Shown here one piece after another: positions 8,551 through 15,856 of a stretch of 36,186 nt of DNA. A model generated the notes under the pieces. That model ran no database searches. It had not been told where the DNA came from and saw nothing but the letters and a program-made list of their open reading frames with translations. Source of the stretch: JADFRG01 sp048054495 (lineage in GTDB: Bacteria > Chloroflexota > Anaerolineae > Anaerolineales > E44-bin32); assembly GCA_048054495.1 (NCBI GenBank), contig JBGMQN010000106.1:1-36186 (forward strand), read 5' to 3'. Position 1 is the stretch's first letter. Each line of letters starts with the position of its first letter. The translations under genes were made by a program, and so were the position numbers.

Positions 8551-11500
8551 ATGAAAAGTAACCAGGTAAATAACTTATCTCAGTCTCGGGCAAGGGTGGG
8601 GGCTACGGCACTACTGGCAGCTGCCACTCTCACAACCATACTCTGGTTTGCCGCCGCCGCCGGCGCCGCACCTATCGCCGATTGCAGCAGCGGTAACTTC
8701 TTTGGCGTCTACCAAACCAACGATGTCACCCTTTCCGGCGATTTATTTGTGACCAGTGGCGTGACGATTCGCAACAATGTCACGCTCACCATTACGGCCG
8801 GCTCAAACGTGACCCTGTGTGGTGCATACAAAATACAAGTATCGGGTGGGGCCGATCTGGTTGCCAGGGGCACAGCGGCCCAACCCATCACCTTCTCGGC
8901 CGATAATCCGGCTACCAATTGGGACAGCATCTCATTCGCGAACCAGGGCGAATATTCAATCTTGCAATATGTCACCTTGAACGACGGCGGCGGCAATGAC
9001 CCCAACGCGGATAACGGCGCGATTAAGGTTAATAATAATTCCGGGACAACGGCGCTGCCCTCTCCTGCCATTGACAATGTGACCATCAACGACAGCGGCG
9101 CGTATGGCATCAGCCTGAGCATGTTACCGTCCGACCCCACGCCGCCGAGCATCACCAACGTCACCATCAACAACAGCGCCAACGCCGCCATCCTGGCCGA
9201 CGCCGAAGCGCTGGGCGGTCTGGGCAGCGGCAACAGCTACACCAGCAACCAGCCCAATGTCATCCAGATTCGGGGCGGTGGCGGCAGCCATTTGAAGTAC
9301 AGCCAATATTGGCGTAACCCTGGCGTCCCCATCGAGGTGTTGGGTGACTTCTCGGTATCCGCTGAAACCACCGATCCGCCGGCCGTCTTAACGATTGACC
9401 CCGGCCTGACATTTCTCATGTACCCCCAGACGGATGTGTTAATTGGCTCCAGCTTTGGGCGGCGCGGTTCGCTGGTAATTAATGGCACGGCGGCTGAACC
9501 CGTCACCTTTACCCGCCTGGATGAGTTCAGCGCCCCCTGGGGTCATTTGCGAGCCTCATTATATTCAGACACGGCCGTTTCCCTCGACTACGTCAATTTC
9601 TCATACGGTGGCGACAGTGTGGTCGGCACCATTTACCAGCTAGGTTCTGGGGCGGTCAATCTGGATTATGTATCGGTGCAAAACAGCCTCTCGGCCGGAT
9701 TTTACGGAGGGGGCGGTGGGGGAAATGGCCAGGCCACTATCAACAACAGCAGTTTTGAGTTGAATGATACCGGGCTGGAATTCTTATCAGGCTTTTCCGC
9801 CATCATCCGCAACAGCACCATCGCCAATAACGTCACCGCCGGGGTCAGTACAACAGACAACGGCAACAACACCTGCATTGATGCGATTGGTAACTTTTGG
9901 GGCGCGAATAACGGCCCGGCCGATAGTGATGGTGGCAACGATGCTTGTGGCAACGGCCGGACCAACAGCGGCAGCGGCAGCAATGTCAGCAACGGCGTCC
10001 TCTACGACCCCTGGCTGCCAGGCAGCGGCAGTTTGCAAGACCGGGGCCGCATCGTGGCCGACAAATTCTACATCATCACCGATGGCGTGGACGCGGCCCA
10101 GGTGGAAATAACCTTGCGCGATGCCCAGGGTAATCCATTGTCTGGTAAGCAAGTGCAGTTGAGGGCGACAGTGGGCAGCGTCCAGCAGCCTTCAGGGGTG
10201 ACAGATAGCAATGGCCGGGTCACGGCCGTGGTCACAGGCACAAATCCTGGCTACGCCTACCTGACCGCCTACAACGTCACCGATGACACGCCCGTGGCCG
10301 GGATTGGCGGCGTCACCTTCTGGCAAGGCAACAGCGACGCCGGTGGCCTTATCAGCGCCGACGGTACCCCCTACGCTTCGCCGGATCTGATCATCACCGG
10401 CAAGCCCTACCAGGTAGGCTTCCCGGTTGGGATGAGCATCCCCATGCGCAATGGCAATACGTACCCGGTAGACGTCACCGTCGTGTATGAGGTCAGCAAC
10501 CTGAACATAGGCGCCAGCTTTACGCCTGTCTATACAGCCGCCCAAACCTTGCAGCCCGGCGAGTCGTGGGATGCTTCCGGCGTCTGGCTGCCAACCAAAA
10601 CCGGCCATCTCTGCATCCTGGCGAGCATCACTGTAGATGATGGGCAGTCATTGCAGTCAGCGCAGGCTGCCACCACCACCACCTCTTTGCAGCAAAATAC
10701 CAACCAGGACCCCTGCAATCCCGATGCGCTCAACCCCAGCCAGGCTCTCCCCAAAACGCCAGGCGGCCTGTTCAAGGTAGCCCACACCTTTTACAAGCTC
10801 TATAATCTGGCCAAGAAGGCGAACCAGTGCCTTAGCGAAAGCCTGCAATTTGCCCGCTTTGGCGTTGGCGGCGCGCGCGACTACCAGGTGGTGGTGACGC
10901 CGCCGACGTATTCACCGCCCCTGATCACGGCCGATAGCGAGATTACCCAGGCCCAAGCAGATGCTCTTAATAACCTGGCAGGCACCACGGCAGAACTACT
11001 GTCACTGAACCTGGCGATGGGGGCAACGTCGCAGCGCATGAATTGGGCGTCCCAGGCAAGCACAGTTTCCATCGGTGGCGGCAGTGGCGGGCGCGCAGCA
11101 GTGAATAGCAACCCCTTCTTTTATCTCGATCTGCAATACCAGGCGTACCGGGGCTTTGGCAACCAGTACGCAGACAAGCTGGACGAGTTTGCCAATGAGA
11201 TTGATGCCCTGCTGGCCGTCAGCCCGGGCGCGGACACTACCTACTATCTGCCGGTAGATTTCCAGACAACGCGAGATGAAATTGCCAGCACCGGCTTTGA
11301 CACGGAAACTAAGACTTTCTACCAGCAAACCGGCCTCTCGACCGAACTCATCTCACAACTCGAAACTGATCTGGTGGCTGACTATGATCGCAGCCCATTC
11401 GAGATAATCTCTTGGAGTTGGGCCTTAGGGAATATTCAGACAGATGCGCGCGCCATCGCCAGCCGGTTGCGGGGAACGTACCCGTCCCTGGGCCGTTCAA

Positions 11501-11871
11501 CCAATGGGGTAAATTCGGTGGTTGTAAATTCGGTGTTTGTACGGCCGTTACCATTCACCTTCGACGTCGGCCATCCCTTCAACAACACCCGCGATGTAGA
11601 GCTGGTGGTACGGCCGCTCAATCTGCCACTGGACTGGACCTACGAATTGAGCAGCCCGTTCTTCACGCTGGCCGCCACTGAAGTGGCGACGGCGACATTG
11701 ACACTTTACCCCGGCAGCGAGATGCTAGAGGGGGACCTGGTTCAGGTGGCCGTGGAAGGGTATGTAGATGGTGAACTGGTGGGCGGCATCATCATGGAAC
11801 ACAACACACCCAGCCTGACGCCACGGGCGGCTAGTTATGATGTGTACTTGCCGGTGGTATTACGGCAGTGA
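8551..11871 (+). CDS. Large secreted beta-helix protein with Ig-like (Big-1) domain
   Basis: The 1106-aa product follows a GAGGAGCAG ribosome site. It has a signal peptide with a hydrophobic run and a GAAP cleavage-like site near residue 40. Residues about 45-480 are Asn/Gly/Thr-rich with recurring LTI, VTIN and NNS patterns, typical of a right-handed parallel beta-helix. Residues about 497-590 (VADKFYIITDGVDAAQVEITL, then GKQVQLRAT, then GRVTAVVTG) resemble a Big-1/invasin Ig-like module. The rest, about 600-1060, includes a helical segment rich in Gln and Ala and is unrecognised. The protein ends VYLPVVLRQ, like the propeller protein at 4627-6000. Adhesion or polysaccharide interaction is plausible but unproven; no lyase catalytic residues could be assigned. 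Confidence 0.75.
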   Translation: MKSNQVNNLSQSRARVGATALLAAATLTTILWFAAAAGAAPIADCSSGNFFGVYQTNDVTLSGDLFVTSGVTIRNNVTLTITAGSNVTLCGAYKIQVSGGADLVARGTAAQPITFSADNPATNWDSISFANQGEYSILQYVTLNDGGGNDPNADNGAIKVNNNSGTTALPSPAIDNVTINDSGAYGISLSMLPSDPTPPSITNVTINNSANAAILADAEALGGLGSGNSYTSNQPNVIQIRGGGGSHLKYSQYWRNPGVPIEVLGDFSVSAETTDPPAVLTIDPGLTFLMYPQTDVLIGSSFGRRGSLVINGTAAEPVTFTRLDEFSAPWGHLRASLYSDTAVSLDYVNFSYGGDSVVGTIYQLGSGAVNLDYVSVQNSLSAGFYGGGGGGNGQATINNSSFELNDTGLEFLSGFSAIIRNSTIANNVTAGVSTTDNGNNTCIDAIGNFWGANNGPADSDGGNDACGNGRTNSGSGSNVSNGVLYDPWLPGSGSLQDRGRIVADKFYIITDGVDAAQVEITLRDAQGNPLSGKQVQLRATVGSVQQPSGVTDSNGRVTAVVTGTNPGYAYLTAYNVTDDTPVAGIGGVTFWQGNSDAGGLISADGTPYASPDLIITGKPYQVGFPVGMSIPMRNGNTYPVDVTVVYEVSNLNIGASFTPVYTAAQTLQPGESWDASGVWLPTKTGHLCILASITVDDGQSLQSAQAATTTTSLQQNTNQDPCNPDALNPSQALPKTPGGLFKVAHTFYKLYNLAKKANQCLSESLQFARFGVGGARDYQVVVTPPTYSPPLITADSEITQAQADALNNLAGTTAELLSLNLAMGATSQRMNWASQASTVSIGGGSGGRAAVNSNPFFYLDLQYQAYRGFGNQYADKLDEFANEIDALLAVSPGADTTYYLPVDFQTTRDEIASTGFDTETKTFYQQTGLSTELISQLETDLVADYDRSPFEIISWSWALGNIQTDARAIASRLRGTYPSLGRSTNGVNSVVVNSVFVRPLPFTFDVGHPFNNTRDVELVVRPLNLPLDWTYELSSPFFTLAATEVATATLTLYPGSEMLEGDLVQVAVEGYVDGELVGGIIMEHNTPSLTPRAASYDVYLPVVLRQ

Positions 11872-11881
11872 CCCCCCCCCC
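11872..11881. repeat. C10 homopolymer directly after a stop codon
   Basis: Ten consecutive C bases directly follow the TGA of the beta-helix gene. The tract lies outside that frame, so length change would not alter its product. It marks the junction with an unrelated coding remnant. Confidence 0.9.
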
Positions 11882-12018
11882 ACCGGGCGTTTTCACCGAC
11901 ACCACGGTAACCAACGGCACACAGTATTGTTATGTCTTTTGGGCGCGTGACGCGAGCTTCAACTACACCCCAAACTCTGCGCCAGCATGCGCCTGCTGTG
12001 TTCCCGAGACCAACCCGC
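11882..12018 (+). pseudogene. Fibronectin type III-like C-terminal remnant
   Basis: After the C10 tract, one frame reads GVFTDTTVTNGTQYCYVFWARDASFNYTPNS and then a Cys-rich ACACC segment. TNGTxYxYxVxAxD is the signature of the last strands of fibronectin type III-like modules in secreted proteins. There is no start codon of its own with a ribosome site and no upstream part of the module. It is in a different frame from the beta-helix gene. It looks like the 3' scrap of a second secreted-protein gene joined here by deletion or by an assembly fault. Confidence 0.45.
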
Positions 12019-12059
12019 TGCAAAATCATAGCGGGAGAAATCCAGCGCGAGGCTATCGC

Positions 12060-13040
12060 TCATGGGGCAGCCTTGCTTACTGCGGGCGGGCGCCGCCAGA
12101 CTTTCACCCCCAACCCCGCCATGAAACCCAGGAACGTCAACCCAACAAGCGCCATTCCGGCGGTGTTGTCCGGGCGAGTGGCATTGTCAGCTTCGGCGAT
12201 GAACGCTAGGAAGATGAACAGGAGCAGGATGCCGGCAACCAACCCCCATTGTTGGCGATCCCGCCAGCCGCGCCGGCTTAGAATCCATACCAGAACGGTG
12301 ATGAGCAAAGGCCAGAATGCGCCGAGAAATAAGTCAACCAGCGCCGGCACACTTAACTCCGGCAGGACAAAGATGGTGATGAGCCAACCGGCCGCGCCCG
12401 CAAAGCCCATGAATACAAAACATCCTGCCGGAAACGCTCGCCGCTGCCCCTTGTCGTCTCTCATGCTCACGGGCCACGAATAAGCCAACAGCAGTAACAG
12501 GCCAATCGCCAATACGGAACCTGATAAGGCCGGGAGAGAAGCTTGCATGCCAAACAACGGCCCCATGGCCATCATGGATAATAAGAGCAACGAATACACG
12601 ATCAAGCCGGAACGATTTAACCAGGGAGAGTTGCGATGGGCGGGGAACAGCATTTCGACCAGCATAATGGGGATCATGATGCTGACGACCGCGTGGAAGA
12701 GGGTTAATTCAAGCGCCCATACCCAATTAACGCCCAGATAACGGCCGTATTCCGCCAACAATCCCAAATCCATCCAGGTCGGGTCGAAGAAGCTGCGAAC
12801 GACAATTCCTTCTTCATAGATGCCATAAGCCATTCCCAACAGCAGGATGCTGGCCCAGCCCTTGCCCCAACGGCGCGCCAATTCACGGGTAAGCAGCGCG
12901 CCGCTGCCATATAGGGCAATTAGCGGAAGAAAGGTGAACGGGTTAAAGAATTCTGACGGCGGCGCGGAGCCGGAAAGTAGTTCTCCCGTCACCGGAGCCA
13001 GGATGAGTAAGGTTATGATCGGCCGGCGGTGACTTTTCAT
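12060..13040 (-). CDS. Polytopic membrane protein of unknown function (326 aa)
   Basis: The start is ATG at 13040, preceded by AGGA eight bases upstream. The product is very hydrophobic with about eight or nine predicted membrane helices by eye. A conserved-looking segment, YGIYEEGIVVRSFFDP (about residues 72-87), carries two acidic residues and an Arg. This recalls the EExxxR motif of CPBP intramembrane proteases, but the spacing here is EE then four residues then R, so that call is not supported. The ATG overlaps the TGA of the 46-aa gene upstream (ATGA), implying translational coupling. It is the last gene of a three-gene leftward operon of membrane proteins. I do not recognise its family. 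Confidence 0.65.
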   Translation of the reverse strand: MKSHRRPIITLLILAPVTGELLSGSAPPSEFFNPFTFLPLIALYGSGALLTRELARRWGKGWASILLLGMAYGIYEEGIVVRSFFDPTWMDLGLLAEYGRYLGVNWVWALELTLFHAVVSIMIPIMLVEMLFPAHRNSPWLNRSGLIVYSLLLLSMMAMGPLFGMQASLPALSGSVLAIGLLLLLAYSWPVSMRDDKGQRRAFPAGCFVFMGFAGAAGWLITIFVLPELSVPALVDLFLGAFWPLLITVLVWILSRRGWRDRQQWGLVAGILLLFIFLAFIAEADNATRPDNTAGMALVGLTFLGFMAGLGVKVWRRPPAVSKAAP

Positions 13041-13177
13041 AGTATTCCTGTGAACTTGAGAAAGCTGTGGCCGGTCTCCAGCCAGGTTCGATCGCCATAT
13101 ACGACAGTCAAACTCGTACTCGTCGCCGCAGCCCCGGCCATCAGCATCGTCAGCGCAATGACAACAGGCCATTTCAT
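13037..13177 (-). CDS. 46-aa membrane or secreted peptide
   Basis: A short frame from ATG at 13177 to TGA at 13037-13039 encodes a hydrophobic N-terminal segment, VVIALTMLMAGAAATSTSL, that could be a membrane anchor or signal peptide. A polar tail with GDRTWLETGHSFLK follows. GGAGAA lies eight bases upstream as a ribosome site. Its stop overlaps the start of the next membrane-protein gene as ATGA, strong positional evidence that it is translated. A leader peptide for coupled translation or a small subunit of the membrane complex are both possible. No homology is recognised. Confidence 0.55.
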   Translation of the reverse strand: MKWPVVIALTMLMAGAAATSTSLTVVYGDRTWLETGHSFLKFTGIL

Positions 13178-13214
13178 TTGGGAGTTCTCCGTGGAAGTGC
13201 CCCGCACTTAATTG

Positions 13215-13964
13215 TCAGGCTAGATTGAAGGCGCCCAGGAGAAGGATCAATATCAGCAGGTAGACAAGAAATGGAATCAACCAGAGCAGCGGCTTCAAGG
13301 CGTCGCGCCAGGCAGGGAGCGCCGGTTGGGGCACACGCGGAGCGGTCTCGATCAGCCAGGCGGGCGCCAAGACCATCGAACTATAAACCGGGATGAACGC
13401 CCAAAAACCGAACAGGCCCAAGAACAGCCAGTATTCAAGAGTCAGCAGTTGAAAGTCGCCAAACAGCATCCCAACCAGTGGACCGGCGACGCCATCGGCT
13501 CCCAATTCGTAAACTGCGCCCAAGAGCAAGACGACGGCCGGGGAGAAGCGCCGGCGTTGCTGCAGCTTCACGAAGGCGATGACCAGCATTGCATACCAGG
13601 GCAGGGTCATCGCCAGGTCGATGAGCAGGTTGGGATGGGCGGCTACCCCTTCGGCGCCCATCAGTTTTTCAAATGCCAGGAAGATGGTCTCGACGACGGC
13701 GGCGTTGAAGATGCCAAGCAAGCTGGCGTTCCGCAACGGCCGTCGGGCCAGCCGGGGCAGCCAAAACGGCCGGGTCAGGTACAGTCCTACGGTATACAAT
13801 CCGCTGGCGGCGATGCTGGCCAGCAAGGTCCAATTCTCCGGCGTTGGTTCGGTGATGGCACCGAGAGCGACGAAAAACATGCCCCAGATCACGCCAATAT
13901 ACACAACCCAGCTTGCCGGTCGGGATGTGAACAACGGTCTTAGAATTGACCGGCGATTAACCAT
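13215..13964 (-). CDS. Polytopic membrane protein of unknown function (249 aa)
   Basis: The ATG at 13964 follows a strong AGGAGG ribosome site. The 249-aa product has about seven hydrophobic helices, among them WVVYIGVIWGMFFVALGAI, a helix around TLPWYAMLVIAFV, and a C-terminal LIPFLVYLLILILLLGAF. Basic loops (TRPFWLPRLARRPLR and KLQQRRR) suggest cytoplasmic positions. It is first in a leftward operon with the 46-aa gene and the 326-aa membrane protein, so the three probably act together, for example as a transport or membrane-remodelling unit. No family motif was recognised. Confidence 0.65.
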   Translation of the reverse strand: MVNRRSILRPLFTSRPASWVVYIGVIWGMFFVALGAITEPTPENWTLLASIAASGLYTVGLYLTRPFWLPRLARRPLRNASLLGIFNAAVVETIFLAFEKLMGAEGVAAHPNLLIDLAMTLPWYAMLVIAFVKLQQRRRFSPAVVLLLGAVYELGADGVAGPLVGMLFGDFQLLTLEYWLFLGLFGFWAFIPVYSSMVLAPAWLIETAPRVPQPALPAWRDALKPLLWLIPFLVYLLILILLLGAFNLA

Positions 13965-14126
13965 TATGAATCCTCCTGTATTAGATCTGTTCTATTGATG
14001 ATTACAGGGGCGGCGTGAAAATGTTGCAGGTTTCATGTTGGGAAGAGGGAGCGCGCCAAAGGCCATCTGCGGCAGCCTAAATGCCGAGGGCTAGCTTTGT
14101 CGCGAAGGCAGAAAGGAACCCCGAAG

Positions 14127-15251
14127 ATGAAACTTCGTCTCACACTCTCGTTTGCACTGTTCTCCGCTGCTCTCATTTTGGCAGCATGTGGGGGTGAGGA
14201 CCCCTCGCCCGCCGCTCAGGCGGTTGACGACGCATCCGGCGCTCCGGTCGCAACTCAGGCGGTTGACGACGCGTCCGGCGCTCCGGTCGCCACGCAGGCG
14301 GTTGACGAGGCGCCTGTCGATCCAGCACCAGAAGACACGCCGCAGGACGAGGTAGCATCGCCCCTCGTACCCGGCGGTGCGCCCACGCCGGCCGGCGTGG
14401 GCTTCAACCGCCGCGCTACCGGCACCGGAACGGCTGTCGTGGACGGCGTACCGTATACCTTCGAGATCTACATCTGCGGCAAACCGCTTGGCTGGGATGA
14501 CGACGCCTATCCGGAGGATTCGGATGAGACCGCGTTTTATGTGGACCCTGGCGGAGAGGGGTGGGAGATCCTCGACGTTGGAGGGGTCGGTGTGCAGAAG
14601 GATGGTTCGCTTTTCGGGATTGAATTCGGAAAAAACCTATATACGAGCACGAGCAAAGCCATGATCTCACGCATCGCGCCTGACGACCCATCACAGAGTT
14701 GGACCTACAGCAGTTTTGTATTCTATCCGTGGAGGATCGAATTCGACGACGGCCGCTTCAAGACCGCCGACGGCGGGCTTGGTTTCACCAACCCGGAGGA
14801 CCGAATGCGCCCCATTCGTCTGAGCTTCGAGGCCACCTGCGAGACCTATGGGGGCACCTTCGACACCAGCTCGGAGCTGGCAGCCGAGGTGACGGGAATT
14901 CCCCTGCCCGACCCCGGCCAGGGCAGCTTCCTCCTGGATGGTGAACGCTTCGCCTTCGACCCTGAGACCTGCCTCGTTTCCCAGGGTGATGGGCGCGCCA
15001 TAGTCGAGGGGCAAAGCGAGCGCTACGATCTGAGCGTGGACCTCGCTGGAGAGGGAGGCCCACAGTTTGTGAGTTTGAGTTTCCGCGATCCCAAGCGCTA
15101 CTTCAGGAATGACGACACCGTCTGGGAGAGCCCGCTCGTCATCCAGGGCACGCGCCTTTACGCTCCGGCGCCCTTCGAGCTAACGGAGCAGTACACCCAA
15201 GAGACAGTTCCCTTCTCCCTGGACGTCACCTGCCCGGACGTGGGGAGCTAG
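14127..15251 (+). CDS. Lipoprotein of unknown function with N-terminal tandem repeat
   Basis: ATG at 14127 was chosen over an upstream GTG-type start at 14097 because it has AAAGGAA upstream and directly begins a lipoprotein signal peptide ending LILAAC (Cys 21). The 374-aa product then has a Pro/Ala/Asp-rich linker with a 13-residue repeat (QAVDDASGAPVAT) present twice plus a partial third copy. This probably spaces the domain from the membrane. The C-terminal domain has two related halves, each containing a DG-x-x-Y/F-x-F strand pair and Cys residues (YICG, FEATC, PETC, DVTC) that could form disulfides. No enzyme motif is evident; extracytoplasmic binding or a structural role is inferred. 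It is the last accessory gene before the ribosomal and tRNA-synthetase region. Confidence 0.65.
   Translation: MKLRLTLSFALFSAALILAACGGEDPSPAAQAVDDASGAPVATQAVDDASGAPVATQAVDEAPVDPAPEDTPQDEVASPLVPGGAPTPAGVGFNRRATGTGTAVVDGVPYTFEIYICGKPLGWDDDAYPEDSDETAFYVDPGGEGWEILDVGGVGVQKDGSLFGIEFGKNLYTSTSKAMISRIAPDDPSQSWTYSSFVFYPWRIEFDDGRFKTADGGLGFTNPEDRMRPIRLSFEATCETYGGTFDTSSELAAEVTGIPLPDPGQGSFLLDGERFAFDPETCLVSQGDGRAIVEGQSERYDLSVDLAGEGGPQFVSLSFRDPKRYFRNDDTVWESPLVIQGTRLYAPAPFELTEQYTQETVPFSLDVTCPDVGS
14217..14312 (+). repeat. 39-bp tandem repeat inside the lipoprotein gene
   Basis: CAGGCGGTTGACGA recurs at 14217, 14256 and 14295, a 39-bp period. The first two units differ by only a few bases; the third is partial. 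The repeat encodes the 13-residue linker unit and keeps the frame, so copy-number change would lengthen or shorten the linker. Confidence 0.85.
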
Positions 15252-15337
15252 CCCTCATCCTTTTCCACCCTGGAGCATACACGCCCGTCTGCCAATTCCA
15301 GCACCGTGTCAAGGCAAATCGACAGCCATGGCTTCCT

Positions 15338-15394
15338 CGGTAGCATTTTCACTTGAGGGAACCACATGCCGTCGGTAACATTTTCGGTGAGGGA
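15338..15394. repeat. Two near-identical 22-23-bp direct repeats
   Basis: The words CGGTAGCATTTTC (15338) and CGGTAACATTTTC (15373) start two similar 22-23-bp units, both ending TGAGGGA, 35 bp apart. Multiple short terminal repeats with a GGTAACATTTTC core are reminiscent of ends of IS21- or IS481-type elements, but no transposase remains here. They fall at the change from accessory to housekeeping genes. The 15252-15404 gap holds no other feature I can support. Confidence 0.4.
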
Positions 15395-15404
15395 ATGCGC
15401 TCTC

Positions 15405-15433
15405 TAGACATTCCACCCTCACTACGCTAAAAT
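15405..15433 (+). promoter_or_regulatory. Sigma-70-type promoter for rpsT
   Basis: TAGACA (15405-15410) and TAAAAT (15428-15433) are separated by 17 bp, one mismatch each from consensus. The predicted start near 15440 gives a leader of about 45 bases before the rpsT start codon. Confidence 0.6.
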
Positions 15434-15447
15434 GACACGCTGGATTG

Positions 15448-15465
15448 TGGCACATTAGAGTGCCA
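15448..15465 (+). promoter_or_regulatory. Leader hairpin upstream of rpsT
   Basis: TGGCAC and GTGCCA form a 6-bp perfect stem around a 6-base loop, ending 19 bases before the TTG start codon of rpsT. It lies within the predicted mRNA leader and could expose or hide the weak ribosome site, in line with autoregulated S20 synthesis in other bacteria. Confidence 0.4.
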
Positions 15466-15484
15466 TAGCAGACTGGAATAGCGA

Positions 15485-15754
15485 TTGGCAAACACAAGAT
15501 CCGCTAAGAAACGAATTCGCCAAAACGAGAAACGCCGCGTGCGCAACAAGGCAGACCGTGCCCGGGCGCGCAATCAGGTGCGGAGTGCGCGAGCCGCACT
15601 CGGCTCTGGAGATCCGGAAGCAGCCTCCGCCGCAGTGCTCTTGGCCGCGCGCGAGCTCGACCGGGCGGCCGCCAAGGGCGTTATTCATTCGAACAATGCT
15701 GCCAGACGGAAGGGCCGATTGATGAGTCAGCTCGCAGCTCTCATTAAAGGCTAG
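15485..15754 (+). CDS. rpsT: 30S ribosomal protein S20
   Basis: The 89-aa basic product reads ANTRSAKKRIRQNEKRR at its start, the hallmark of S20, which binds 16S rRNA and helps assemble the small subunit. It ends with the conserved pattern GVIHSNNAARRKGRLMSQL. The start is TTG at 15485: an in-frame stop lies just upstream and the TTG directly precedes the conserved second residue. Only a weak ribosome site (CTGGAA) is visible. S20 of E. coli also starts with UUG and is autoregulated at translation, so a similar arrangement is plausible. A terminator follows the gene, so it appears monocistronic. Confidence 0.95.
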   Translation: MANTRSAKKRIRQNEKRRVRNKADRARARNQVRSARAALGSGDPEAASAAVLLAARELDRAAAKGVIHSNNAARRKGRLMSQLAALIKG

Positions 15755-15777
15755 GTCAATCGTAGCGTACCCGCTGG

Positions 15778-15807
15778 GGCCTCGACGCTGGTGGTCGGGG
15801 TCTTTTT
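15778..15807 (+). terminator. Intrinsic terminator after rpsT
   Basis: GGCCTCGAC (15778-15786) pairs with GTCGGGGTC (15794-15802) across a 7-base loop, with two G-U pairs, followed directly by TTTTT and another short T-run. It separates rpsT from argS. Confidence 0.7.
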
Positions 15808-15856
15808 ATTTGGCACTCTGCGTTTTTCGCATTCCTTTAGAAATGTAGCCCCTCCA

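Noticed and set aside
11872..11881. Phase-variable poly-C switch
   Set aside because: The stop codon precedes the tract, so length change cannot alter the upstream product, and no intact gene begins after it.
12784..12840. CPBP intramembrane protease motif in the 326-aa membrane protein
   Set aside because: EE and R are one residue further apart than the EExxxR motif, and the other CPBP motifs are not visible.
15791..15856. Upstream start for argS at 15791
   Set aside because: It falls in the terminator stem of rpsT and adds residues not found in ArgRS.
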